Origin: Paraglaciecola sp.
GTDB lineage: Bacteria > Pseudomonadota > Gammaproteobacteria > Enterobacterales > Alteromonadaceae
NCBI GenBank assembly: GCA_009993955.1
Contig: JAACSL010000001.1
Coordinates: 62,001-126,000, forward strand
DNA: 64,000 nucleotides
Direction of reading: 5' to 3'
Shown here: positions 39,566 through 48,134 of the stretch, piece after piece
Layout of the letters: every line of letters begins with the position of its first letter
Numbering within the stretch: the first letter of the stretch is position 1
Notes under the pieces: model-generated
Told to the model about the DNA's origin: nothing
Databases searched by the model: none
What the model saw: the letters and a program-made list of their open reading frames with translations, nothing else
Program-made: the position numbers and the translations under genes

Positions 39566-40582
39566 ATGATTACTCAAGACCCGAACCCCCTTTATCTTGC
39601 AGCACCCTCGCGCTATCACACCATGCGCTACCGTCGTTGTGGAAAAAGTGGTTTGCGTTTACCGGCTCTGTCTTTGGGCTTATGGCAAAATTTTGGTGCT
39701 GTTGATTCTTTAAGCAACGCAAAAGCCATGCTGCATCGGGCTTTTGATTTGGGCATCAACCATTTTGATCTAGCCAATAATTACGGCCCGCCCTTTGGTT
39801 CAGCCGAACAAACCTTTGCTCAGGTCATGGCAAGTGGTTTAGGCGCCTATCGTGACGAATTGTGTATTTCTAGTAAGGCAGGTTACGACATGTGGGCTGG
39901 CCCATATGGTATTGGTGGTTCACGAAAATACTTGATTGCCAGCTGTGACCAGAGCTTAAAGCGCTGCGGTCTCGACTATTTTGACATTTTTTATTCCCAT
40001 TGCTTTGATGCCAATACTCCCCTCGAAGAAACCATGCAAGCCTTGGATTTTATTGTGCGATCAGGCCGGGCTTTGTATGTTGGCATATCCTCTTACTCAG
40101 CAGAGCAAACGCTGCAAGCCATTCAAATCCTTAACGATTTAGGTACGCCCTTACTGATCCATCAACCGCGATATAACATGTTTGATCGTGGATTTGAACA
40201 AGGTTTAAGCGCAACCTTAATCAATGAAGGGATCGGCGCGATTGTCTTTTCTCCCTTAGATCAGGGCTTTCTCACTGACAAATACCTCAAGGGTATTCCT
40301 GCTGATTCTCGCGCTGCAAGGACCGAACAAATCTACCTCAGTGCCGAGCAAATCACCGCCGACAAAGTAGCAAAAGCTCAACACTTAAATACCATCGCTC
40401 AGCAGCGCGGGCAATCGCTTGCACAAATGGCTCTTTCTTGGGTATTGGCCAATCCGGCGGTGACAAGTTCCATCATCGGCGCCAGCAAGGTAAGTCAAAT
40501 AGAGGATTGTGTTAAGGCACTGAATTGCCTAGATTTTAGCCAAGATGAGATGCAGCAAATTAACCATATTCTTGCAGGCTAA
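39566..40582 (+). CDS. gpr: Aldo/keto reductase, YghZ/Gpr type (L-glyceraldehyde 3-phosphate reductase)
   Basis: A 338-residue NADPH-dependent TIM-barrel reductase very similar in pattern to E. coli YghZ (CGKSGLRLPALSLGLW, FDLANNYGPPFGSAE, GISSYSAEQT). The catalytic tyrosine is in the NNYGPP motif (about Y72), with the aspartate at about D67 and lysine in SSKAGYDMW. The E. coli enzyme reduces L-glyceraldehyde 3-phosphate and methylglyoxal. The start is ATG 39566, because the extension before MRYRRCG matches that of YghZ, yet no Shine-Dalgarno site is possible: a terminator T-run ends at 39565. Confidence 0.92.
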   Translation: MITQDPNPLYLAAPSRYHTMRYRRCGKSGLRLPALSLGLWQNFGAVDSLSNAKAMLHRAFDLGINHFDLANNYGPPFGSAEQTFAQVMASGLGAYRDELCISSKAGYDMWAGPYGIGGSRKYLIASCDQSLKRCGLDYFDIFYSHCFDANTPLEETMQALDFIVRSGRALYVGISSYSAEQTLQAIQILNDLGTPLLIHQPRYNMFDRGFEQGLSATLINEGIGAIVFSPLDQGFLTDKYLKGIPADSRAARTEQIYLSAEQITADKVAKAQHLNTIAQQRGQSLAQMALSWVLANPAVTSSIIGASKVSQIEDCVKALNCLDFSQDEMQQINHILAG

Positions 40583-40585
40583 GTC

Positions 40586-41110
40586 GTGGATAATGTACAC
40601 ATTGGTTTAGTTGACCCAAAAAGCCCTGAAAACATGGGCAGTGTGTTACGCGCCGTTGGTTGTTATCAAGCAGCGGCGATCCGTTACACAGGCAGTCGTT
40701 ATGCCCGCGCGAGTCAGTTTGTAACGGATACCAAAAAACGCCATGTAGTTGTCGATATCAAACAAGTTGAAGACCTTATCAGCGAAGCTAAAGCAGCGGG
40801 TTTGCAGCCAGTGGCCGTGGAATTAACCTTGGGCGCAACCCCCCTGCCAACTTTTCAACACCCCAAACAGTGCATGTATATTTTTGGCCCAGAAGACGGC
40901 ACCATTGCACAATCGGTTCTAGACCAATGCGCGGATGTTGTGTTTATTCCCACCACGGGCTGCATGAATTTAGCCGCGACAGTAAATGTCATTCTGTATG
41001 ACCGCTTAGCAAAACAGCATCTTGGTGCACAAGATCACGCCGAAATGAATACGCTGATTGAAAAAAGTCGCGATACCAACAACCGTACAATCAGGGCAAA
41101 AAAAGCCTAA
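40586..41110 (+). CDS. TrmH-family (SpoU) RNA 2'-O-methyltransferase
   Basis: A 174-residue SPOUT methyltransferase. The three motifs of the SpoU group are visible: motif 1 KSPENMGSVLRA (about 13-24), motif 2 YIFGPEDGTI (about 97-106) and motif 3 IPTTGCMNLAATVNVILYD. The knotted fold methylates ribose in tRNA or rRNA; the target site cannot be read here. The start codon is GTG, three bases after the aldo/keto reductase stop codon, so the two are likely co-translated. Confidence 0.88.
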   Translation: MDNVHIGLVDPKSPENMGSVLRAVGCYQAAAIRYTGSRYARASQFVTDTKKRHVVVDIKQVEDLISEAKAAGLQPVAVELTLGATPLPTFQHPKQCMYIFGPEDGTIAQSVLDQCADVVFIPTTGCMNLAATVNVILYDRLAKQHLGAQDHAEMNTLIEKSRDTNNRTIRAKKA

Positions 41111-41257
41111 ATCACAGTGAAAATGTTAATTTTTTGTTGAATTAAGTGGTATTTACTCTGTTCGCTTCGCATATCCTGTGTATATTATAGTACTGACTCA
41201 TGAGGCTCCTGTACGAGCTTTGTAGTCTGCAAATAGACTTCACATAGGAAAATAACG

Positions 41258-42430
41258 ATGAGTGACGAGAACCGCATACCGCGTAGTGCAGAGAATGACC
41301 ACAGCCATGAAATGGCAACAAAACGCCGTGAGTTTATTAAACAAAAAACCGGAGTAGATTTACATCACACAGGACAATTCAGTATTGATCCTGCGGTACT
41401 GCCGGGCAATATTGAAAACTTCATTGGTATTGTGCAGATGCCGGTTGGTGTGGCAGGTCCCGTGCAGATTAATGGCGAACATGCGCAAGGTTTGTTCTAC
41501 GTTCCCCTTGCAACAACTGAAGGTACTCTCGTGGCGAGTTATAGTCGCGGCATGCGTGTTATCAATGAATGTGGTGGTGTAAAAACCACAGTCGTTGAGG
41601 GCTTTATGCAACGAGCTCCAGCCTTTATTTTTAATGATGCTCGTGAAGCCAGAGATTTTGGACAATGGGTGGTTGAAAATTTTGATAAGATTAAAGCCGC
41701 TTCCGAAACGACAACCAGTGTGGGTAAGTTAGAGCACATCCAACAATGGTCTGTATCTAAAACCCGTTATTTGCGCTTCAACTATACGACCGGTGATGCT
41801 GCGGGTCAGAACATGGTAGGTAAGGCCACCTTAGCAGCCTGTGAGTGGATCAAAGCCAACTCTCCCATTAAATGTATGTATTTGTTATCCGGTAACATGG
41901 ATACCGACAAAAAACACTCTCACCTCAACATGCTGCACTCACGTGGTAAACGTGTTATCGCTGAAATTGTGCTGAAAAAAGAAGTCTTAGCCAGCATCAT
42001 GAAAGTGGATACCAAAGTACTTGCCGGTGCCACGGTCTTAGCGAATACGGGTGCACTCATGGCAGGTGCCGCCTATAACGGACCACATTCGGCTAATGGT
42101 ATTGCTTCTTTGTACATTGCCACCGGTCAAGACGAAGCCAACGTTGTAGAATCTCATGCGGGTATGCTTTCGCACCAGTTATTAGACAACGGTGATTTTT
42201 ATATGTCGGTAACCCTGCCTTCATTGATCGTTGCAACCTTTGGTGGTGGTACCGGTTTGCCTACGCAACGTGAATGCTTAGAAATGTTGGGTTGTGTCGG
42301 TAAAGGCAAAGCCAATAAGTTTGCTGAAATCGTTGCTGCTACTGTATTAGCCGGAGATATCTCTCTCGCCTGTGCCGTGATAGCCGGCCATTGGGTCAGC
42401 AGTCATGATAAAATGGGGCGTAATCGTTAA
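41258..42430 (+). CDS. Hydroxymethylglutaryl-CoA reductase (class I-like)
   Basis: A 390-residue HMG-CoA reductase, the enzyme that makes mevalonate from HMG-CoA with two NADPH. Catalytic residues are present: E88 in ATTEGTLVAS, K218 in DTDKKHSH, D292 in ATGQDEANV and H383 in SSHDKMGRNR. ENFIGIVQMPVGVAGP (53-68) is the substrate-binding region. The motifs look like the class I (eukaryote/archaeal) form without the membrane anchor. AGGAAA lies about ten bases before the ATG. No other mevalonate-pathway gene is in the window. Gammaproteobacteria normally make isoprenoids by the MEP route, so the gene's task here is open; related genes are known in Vibrio. Confidence 0.93.
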   Translation: MSDENRIPRSAENDHSHEMATKRREFIKQKTGVDLHHTGQFSIDPAVLPGNIENFIGIVQMPVGVAGPVQINGEHAQGLFYVPLATTEGTLVASYSRGMRVINECGGVKTTVVEGFMQRAPAFIFNDAREARDFGQWVVENFDKIKAASETTTSVGKLEHIQQWSVSKTRYLRFNYTTGDAAGQNMVGKATLAACEWIKANSPIKCMYLLSGNMDTDKKHSHLNMLHSRGKRVIAEIVLKKEVLASIMKVDTKVLAGATVLANTGALMAGAAYNGPHSANGIASLYIATGQDEANVVESHAGMLSHQLLDNGDFYMSVTLPSLIVATFGGGTGLPTQRECLEMLGCVGKGKANKFAEIVAATVLAGDISLACAVIAGHWVSSHDKMGRNR

Positions 42431-42445
42431 GCACTAAATTGCTTG

Positions 42446-42474
42446 AAAAAACCCAGCTTTTGCTGGGTTTTTTT
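42446..42474 (+). terminator. Intrinsic terminator after the HMG-CoA reductase gene
   Basis: ACCCAGC (42451-42457) pairs with GCTGGGT (42462-42468) over a TTTT loop, with As before and seven Ts after. Symmetric enough to work in both directions. Confidence 0.88.
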
Positions 42475-42609
42475 ATGCCAAAACAAACAGATCAAAAATT
42501 ATTTTAAAAATATTTCATTAATTTGTTTATTTAGTATGCGATTTCTAATCAATCTCCCTATGATGCCCTCAATCCGCAAATACCTTGCGCCTAACTTGGA
42601 GAATACCAC

Positions 42610-42978
42610 ATGACTACTATTCAATTAATGAAAGACAAAGCAACTGTTGCAACTGAAATGGCACGTAAAGTTGGTTTAGCTGGCCTTGGCGCTACCGTGA
42701 TGGGCTATGAAGAAACTAAAGGTCGTTTCGAAACGTTGAGCAAACAATCTACCCAATTGTTCGCTGAATTAGTGAAAAACGGTGAAAAGATTGAAACTGA
42801 AGGCAAAACAAAGTTACATGACGCTAAAGCTAAAGTAACAGCCAAAGTTAACTTTGATGCTAAAGTAGCTGAAGTTCGCACTAAATTAGGTTTGGATAAG
42901 CCAAGCGCTGACCAAAAAATCGAAGAGCTGAATGCTAAAATCGATGCCTTGACTGCAGCGGTTGCTAAATTAGCCTAA
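42610..42978 (+). CDS. Phasin-like protein
   Basis: A 122-residue, all-helical, Lys/Glu/Ala-rich protein. The segment ARKVGLAGLGATVMGYEETK followed by an amphipathic stretch (ELVKNGEKIETEGK) and a C-terminal coiled coil (IEELNAKIDALTAAVAKLA) resembles phasins (PF05597 type), which coat polyhydroxyalkanoate granules. No PHA synthase is adjacent, so a more general surface-binding or chaperone-like role is possible. A TTGGAG ribosome site lies about ten bases before the ATG, and a strong terminator follows, so it is a single-gene unit and probably well expressed. Confidence 0.75.
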   Translation: MTTIQLMKDKATVATEMARKVGLAGLGATVMGYEETKGRFETLSKQSTQLFAELVKNGEKIETEGKTKLHDAKAKVTAKVNFDAKVAEVRTKLGLDKPSADQKIEELNAKIDALTAAVAKLA

Positions 42979-42993
42979 GTCTAATACTTAGCT

Positions 42994-43023
42994 AAAAAGG
43001 ATGCCTTTGGGCATCCTTTTTTT
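42994..43023 (+). terminator. Bidirectional intrinsic terminator between the phasin-like and MORN genes
   Basis: GGATGCC (42999-43005) pairs with GGCATCC (43010-43016) over a TTTG loop, flanked by five As and seven Ts that extend the stem. It can end transcripts of both converging genes. Confidence 0.9.
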
Positions 43024-43034
43024 ATGCCAGTAAA

Positions 43035-43484
43035 CTAGGGCGTGTAACGCATTTGATGCACCACATTGCCCTGGCGGTCGTAGTAGGTCCACTCTCCAAC
43101 CGGCTTTTTCCAATGTTGGTATTGCCCACGCGCTTTAACACTGCCATCTTCATAAAACTGGGTGACGGGTCCTTCGACTCGGTTGTTTTTATAGGTGCCC
43201 TGCTCTGATATACGGCCATCCGGATCATAATTAGCCCAAGTTCCCTGCCCTATGCCATCAACGTAGTCTTGAGTGGTCATAATCTCGCCGTTGGCATAAC
43301 GCCCAAACAGTACTCCCGTGAAGGGCACTTGACTGCCTTTGGCAAAATATTGGCTGCCCACAGGCGCCCGCTTTTGATAGGTATCTGCCATGGACAGCAT
43401 AGGCTCCACTGGCATTTCCGTTGTTTGTTGAGCGCTTAATGGTGCAACAAGCAATACAATAGAACAGATGAGAAATTTCATCAT
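43035..43484 (-). CDS. Exported MORN-repeat (YwqK-like) protein
   Basis: A 149-residue protein with a signal peptide (about residues 1-18). After a linker come tandem MORN-like repeats with the pattern G-x-W/Y-x-Y-x-x-x-G (GQGTWANYDPDGRISEQG, EGPVTQFYEDGSVKARG, GEWTYYDRQGNVV, about 85-146). Such repeats form beta-hairpins. YwqK-named proteins are often listed as antitoxins, but that name alone is not evidence of toxin-antitoxin function, and no toxin is adjacent. A good ribosome site, AAGGAAAACC, precedes the ATG. A candidate 46-residue ORF ends about ten bases upstream. Confidence 0.8.
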   Translation of the reverse strand: MMKFLICSIVLLVAPLSAQQTTEMPVEPMLSMADTYQKRAPVGSQYFAKGSQVPFTGVLFGRYANGEIMTTQDYVDGIGQGTWANYDPDGRISEQGTYKNNRVEGPVTQFYEDGSVKARGQYQHWKKPVGEWTYYDRQGNVVHQMRYTP

Positions 43485-43493
43485 GGTTTTCCT

Positions 43494-43634
43494 TCAGTCA
43501 GTCTGTTCCGCATGTTTATTACGCAGCGACAAAAACAATGGATCCAATGACTGAATTGCGAGGGCAAAGGTGTGTTTTGCGATGAGTTCAAGCAGTGTAT
43601 TCCCGTGGTCTGCCCATCCAACCCAAGTAGACAC
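43494..43634 (-). CDS. Candidate small protein (46 residues, GTG start) of unknown function
   Basis: A 46-codon frame starting with GTG at 43634, with AAGG seven bases upstream, and ending in TGA ten bases before the MORN gene. The product reads like a real soluble protein: VSTWVGWADHGNTLLELIAK, then a Leu/Phe-rich helix and a polar tail. A competing 65-codon ATG frame overlaps it in another phase but is rich in Cys, His and Pro and looks like noise. I recognise no family. Support is the ribosome site, the amino acid make-up and the tidy spacing to the next gene; homologues would be needed to be sure. Confidence 0.4.
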   Translation of the reverse strand: MSTWVGWADHGNTLLELIAKHTFALAIQSLDPLFLSLRNKHAEQTD

Positions 43635-43702
43635 ATGGTTACCTTAGGGCTCGGCTGATGTTTGATGGCGGCATGCAAATAACCATTGAATATTGTAAGT
43701 AA

Positions 43703-45862
43703 TCAAGCCTGCGCCGTGATTGCCTTGATCCATATAGGCACTCCGTTTAACACAGCATTGCCCGATAGCTCATCTAACACCATCTCATCAGTTAAATCAT
43801 TGACACTCACCCCGGCATGTTGCTCAGCCACCGCCCACGCCGAGCCTGTTTTGTTGTGCCCCCAACCATGTGGGATCGATATCACTCCAGGCATGATGTG
43901 TTCAGTAATCTCAGCCGGTAGGCTGATTGTTCCCACCCGTGAGCGCACTTCAATCATTTGTTTGTCTTGAATGGCAAAGCGTTCAGCGTCATCAGGATGA
44001 AGTTGCGCCGTGCAACGCGATAAACCGTTATTGGTCCCCTTCACCATGCGTTGGCTGTTGTGCAGCCATGAATTGTTTGATTTTAAATGGCGACGGCCGA
44101 TCAGGGCTAAGCTGTTCACATTTTCTGCTTCATCCGGCTGGGTAAAAAAGTGCTGTTCAAGCCTAGCCAAGTCAGCCATAAAGTAGTCAAAATGCAGGGC
44201 GATGTGTTTGTCTGGGTGATAAATCGCTGCAGGTAAATTGCTCTGCAAGGGGCCTAAGTCGAGGCCATGTGGATTTGCTATGAGTGTAGCAAGGCTAAGT
44301 GGCTCCCCGGCATGTTGATAAGCACTGAGTTTTAGCATGTCGTCAATCAGGCCCTTGGGTTGCTTACGCCACAAACTTGCATATTTACCGGTGTCGGTGC
44401 CGTTGAGTTTGTCGAGGCGTTCAGCGAGTGCCAAGTAAATTTGCCAATCAGTACGGGTGTTTTCATCCACCGGAAAAATCGCTTGAGAGTATTTTGCGCT
44501 GTTACGCACAGCGAACTTATGAAAAATTATGTCGTAATGATCCCGCTCTAAGGCAGTAACAGGGGGCAAGATAATGTTAGCGTGGCGTGAGGTTTCCGTA
44601 ACAAAAAAATCGATGGCCACCATAAACTCCAAACTAGCAAACGCCTCATCTAATTGCTGACCATTGGGGGTGGTTAATACCGGATTACCTGCACCAATTA
44701 CCATGGCTTTTATTTGCCCCGCACCCGGAGTGGTAATTTCTTCTGCTAATGCCGACACGGGATATTCCCCGGCAAAGGCCGGTAACTTACGCACTCGTGA
44801 ATGATATTGGCCAATAGTGCCGGGACTAGCATGCGGTAATAAATCAGCGGCGGGTTGGGTGAACATCATGCCACCGGGTTTATCCAAGTTACCGCTTAAC
44901 ATATTAAATAACATGATCAAATATTGGGTTAAGGTGCCAAACACCTGCACACTCGCCCCCATGCGCCCATAACAAATCGCACCATCTGCGGCACAAAACT
45001 CAGTCACTAAACGCTCAATATCCTCTGCTTTAATGCCAATTACGCCCGCTACCCGCTCAGGGGGATAAGCCGCCACAAACGCTTCAACACCCAGTAAGTC
45101 GGGGGTTATCGCCAATACGTTCGCCGCATTCACTAACTTTTTGGCAAATAAGGTATGTAACATGGCCAACATCAACAGTGCATCACTGCCGGGTTTAATA
45201 AACAAATGCTCAGAGCTTATTTCGGCGGTCTCAGACCTTTTAGGATCAATAACCACCACCTTTCCTCCTCGAGCTTGAATCGCTTTTAAGCGCCGTTTAA
45301 CGTGGGGCACGGTCATGATGCTGCCATTTGATGCCAAAGGATTGCCACCGATAATCATAAAATACTGGGTGCGATCAATATCCGGGATCGGGATCTGCGA
45401 CATATGCCCAAACAACTGACGGCTGACAATATGATGGGGTAACTGATCTACCGAGGTAGCAGAAAAACGGTTAAAACTTTTTAATGCCCGATAAAAATAG
45501 GGGCCAAACAATATCGCCCCCATGTTATGAGCATTAGGATTGCCCAAGTACAAACCGACTGCGTCTTTGCCATGCTGTTGTTGAATGGCAAATAATTGTT
45601 CAGCCACCTGATCAAGGGCGGCGTCCCAGCTAATGGTTTGCCAGCCGTCCTTGGTGCGTTGTATTGGCGATTTAATCCGCTGTGGATCGTCATATAAATC
45701 TTTCAGCGCCATGGCTTTTGGACATACATGCCCTTCACTAAATGGATTTTGCTTGTCTCCAACGATAGACAAAATTTCAAGGCCTTGGGTTTTCACCTCA
45801 ATGCCACACATGGCTTCACATAAAGTACAGGTTGAAAAATGGGTGTGTTGCTCGGCGTTCAT
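43703..45862 (-). CDS. Molybdopterin-dependent oxidoreductase with one 4Fe-4S cluster
   Basis: A 719-residue DMSO-reductase-family enzyme. The N-terminal [4Fe-4S] ligands are C12, C15, C19 and C47 (CTLCEAMC, HVCPKA). Bis-MGD-binding motifs follow, for example IIGGNPLASNGS and VVVIDPKRSETAE, and the C-terminal MopB domain has IPHGWGHNKTGSAW. No twin-arginine signal is present, so it should be cytosolic. The stretch where formate dehydrogenases carry the Mo-binding Cys or Sec reads NRFSATSVDQLPHHI here, with no cysteine. No electron-transfer partner subunit or FdhD-like gene is adjacent, so the substrate and redox partner are unknown. Confidence 0.88.
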   Translation of the reverse strand: MNAEQHTHFSTCTLCEAMCGIEVKTQGLEILSIVGDKQNPFSEGHVCPKAMALKDLYDDPQRIKSPIQRTKDGWQTISWDAALDQVAEQLFAIQQQHGKDAVGLYLGNPNAHNMGAILFGPYFYRALKSFNRFSATSVDQLPHHIVSRQLFGHMSQIPIPDIDRTQYFMIIGGNPLASNGSIMTVPHVKRRLKAIQARGGKVVVIDPKRSETAEISSEHLFIKPGSDALLMLAMLHTLFAKKLVNAANVLAITPDLLGVEAFVAAYPPERVAGVIGIKAEDIERLVTEFCAADGAICYGRMGASVQVFGTLTQYLIMLFNMLSGNLDKPGGMMFTQPAADLLPHASPGTIGQYHSRVRKLPAFAGEYPVSALAEEITTPGAGQIKAMVIGAGNPVLTTPNGQQLDEAFASLEFMVAIDFFVTETSRHANIILPPVTALERDHYDIIFHKFAVRNSAKYSQAIFPVDENTRTDWQIYLALAERLDKLNGTDTGKYASLWRKQPKGLIDDMLKLSAYQHAGEPLSLATLIANPHGLDLGPLQSNLPAAIYHPDKHIALHFDYFMADLARLEQHFFTQPDEAENVNSLALIGRRHLKSNNSWLHNSQRMVKGTNNGLSRCTAQLHPDDAERFAIQDKQMIEVRSRVGTISLPAEITEHIMPGVISIPHGWGHNKTGSAWAVAEQHAGVSVNDLTDEMVLDELSGNAVLNGVPIWIKAITAQA

Positions 45863-46089
45863 GCTGGTTCTTGGCTGAATAAAATTAACAAGACGTTAAC
45901 GAACTCTCGGTAAATAGACAAGCATCAGTAAAACTTATAGCTGCAGTGACAACACGATATGCAGGCACGGTGTTTACGCCCCACTTCGCACGCCATGCAT
46001 AGCCCCAGATATTTTTTCAGTTTTTTTAAACCTTTTTCCACGCCCTCGCGACTTACTCAACGATTGTTCTAAAAATTCAGGATTTAACA

Positions 46090-47384
46090 ATGAAAATAGC
46101 GGATACCAGCGGCCAAGATACGCTTGTAAAAAAACCAAGCTCAACTAAGCGATATTGGCTCAGCGGGCTAATAGTAGTGGTTTTAGTGTTTATTTACCTG
46201 TCAGTCGCCCCCGCACTCAGCAACTGGGGAGCATCTGATACCAGTATTTCGCTGCAAAGATTGCGTCTTGCCACTGTTACCATGGGTGATTTTGTGCGTG
46301 ATTTATCGGTGCAAGGTCGCGTGGTAGCGGCAGTAAGCCCACGTTTGTATAGCCCTGCTCAGGGCACCATTACTTTTCGAGTCGATGCAGGAGACAATGT
46401 CAGTAAGGATCAGGTGCTGGCAGTTATTGACAGTCCAGAGCTGAGCAATGAACTCAAGCAAGAGCAAGCTGGCCTACAACGTTTACAAATGGAGCTGGAT
46501 CGCGAACGTATCGAATCGAAAAAACAGGGGCTGGATTATCAAAAATCGGTGGATCTTGCCAAGGTATCTCTCACTGCTGCGGATCGTGAAAAACGGCGAG
46601 CTGACAAGGCTTTTGCGACACAATCCATTAGCCAAATTGATTATGAAAAGCCCAAGATGACTTAGAAAACGCTAAGTTGGTTTATCAACATGCCGTGGCC
46701 GACGCACAGCTTAATTTAGAAAGTTTGCAATTTGAGATCAAAACCCGTGAGCTTTTGGTGCAGCGGCAAATACTCATGGTGGAAGAACTCAGCCGCAAGG
46801 TCGACGAACTCACCCTGCGTTCACCGGTGAATGGCATTGTGGGTAACCTCGCCGTACAACAAAAAAATCAAGTCACCCAAAACCAAACCATCCTCAGTGT
46901 GGTTGATCTCAGTGAGTTTGAGTTGGAAGTCGCTATCCCCGAAAGTTATGCCGATGACTTGGCCATCGGCATGGCGGCAGAAGTCAGCCTTAACGGTGAA
47001 ACGCATTCAGCCAAACTGGTCACTATCTCGCCTGAAATAGAGAACAATCAAGTGACTGGTAGAGTGCGTTTTGCCGACCTAAATGCCGATGGCACCCTCA
47101 GTCAACCGCAAGGTTTACGTCAAAACCAACGCCTCACCACACGTATTTTGATGGAAAACAAACAAGCTGTCTTGATGGTACAACGTGGGTAGTTCTTGGA
47201 AAACGGCAATGGCCGCATTGCCTATGTAGTACGAGATGGTTTGGCGCAAAAAACCGCCATCTCTACCGGGGCTAGAAGCTTATCGAGTGTTGAAATCTTA
47301 GCCGGCTTAAGCGTTGGCGACAGCATAATTATTTCCGGTACCGACCAATTTAACGGCGCAGACACTGTGCTGATCACCCAATAA
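46090..47384 (+). pseudogene. ABC efflux periplasmic adaptor (MacA-like), broken by a frameshift and a stop codon
   Basis: This is a membrane fusion protein with an N-terminal transmembrane helix (about 24-44), a lipoyl half, a coiled coil, and beta-barrel and C-terminal parts. It is split in three. One A is missing in the run at 46646-46649; adding it restores DYEKAQDDLENAKL and joins the 192-codon N-terminal part to the next frame. Then an in-frame TAG at 47190-47192 interrupts MVQRG/FLENGNGR. Both sides are otherwise well conserved in pattern and in the same frame up to the true end at 47384. Its partners would be the downstream ATPase and permeases. True decay and base-calling error are both possible. 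Confidence 0.85.
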
Positions 47385-47420
47385 ATTCCAGCAAATACCA
47401 GCTAAATAAAGGATATAAGC

Positions 47421-48125
47421 ATGTTAAAAATGACAGACGTAAGAAAGATTTTTCGCACCGATTTGATTGAAACCCACGCCTTACGTGATTTTAATCTGCA
47501 TGTTAAAGAAGGTGATTTTGTTGCGGTTACTGGCCCCTCAGGCTCAGGTAAAACCACATTTCTTAACATTGCAGGACTATTGGAAACCTTTGACGGTGGC
47601 AAGTATGAATTAGATGGTGAGGATGTCAGACATCTAGACGATAGAGCACGCAGTCGACTACGTAATTAAAAAATTGGTTTTATCTTTCAAAGCTTCAATC
47701 TCATTCCCTACCTCAACTTGTTTGACAATGTTGATGTACCACTGAGATATCGCGGTTTTAAAACTGCAGAGCGTAAAAAACGCATTGAGCAGAGTCTGGA
47801 GATGGTAGGGTTAGCCCAACGGATGAAACACCTACCCTCGCAATTAAGTGGGGGCCAGCAACAACGTGTGGCGATAGCCCGAGCACTCGCAGGTGAACCA
47901 CGTTTTTTATTGGCTGATGAGCCCACTGGTAATCTTGATACACAAATGGCAGCCAGCGTATTGGATTTGCTGCAAGAGATTAACCAGCAAGGCACCACCA
48001 TTATCATGGTGACCCACGATGCCAACTTAGCCCAGCAAGCTAAACGCAATATTTTTGTACGTGATGGGCAAGTGAGTGAAGTGCTCAAAACCGCAAAATC
48101 TTCTCCCCAACTGGCGGCAGTGTAA
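47421..48125 (+). pseudogene. ABC transporter ATPase (LolD/MacB-like), broken by an in-frame TAA
   Basis: A 234-codon ATPase of the export type linked to FtsX-like permeases. All catalytic motifs remain: Walker A GPSGSGKTTF, the Q-loop FIFQSFNLIP, signature LSGGQQQRVAIARAL, Walker B RFLLADEPTGNLD and the switch histidine in MVTHDANLA. Codon 47667-47669 is TAA between LRN and KIGFIFQ; homologues normally have Glu here, so GAA to TAA is a single change. The frame is the same on both sides. Read as written, it yields an 82-residue fragment with Walker A only. The following permease starts nine bases later and is intact. Confidence 0.85.
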
Positions 48126-48134
48126 GGAGTCACG

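Noticed and set aside
41258-42978. HMG-CoA reductase and phasin-like gene as one operon linked to polymer synthesis
   Set aside because: A strong terminator (42446-42474) and a separate ribosome site and leader divide them, and no polymer-synthesis enzyme is adjacent.
43035-43634. Toxin-antitoxin pair formed by the small ORF and the YwqK-like protein
   Set aside because: The YwqK-like protein has a signal peptide and MORN repeats; the antitoxin label in databases is not evidence, and the small ORF has no toxin features.
43481-43678. A 65-codon minus-strand ATG frame before the MORN gene
   Set aside because: Composition is rich in Cys, His and Pro without pattern; another phase in the same place has a better ribosome site and more protein-like content.
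46090-48125. Stop-codon readthrough or a recoded genetic code to explain the broken ABC genes
   Set aside because: TAA, TAG and TGA all end ordinary genes elsewhere in the window, and one of the lesions is a frameshift, so recoding does not explain the set.
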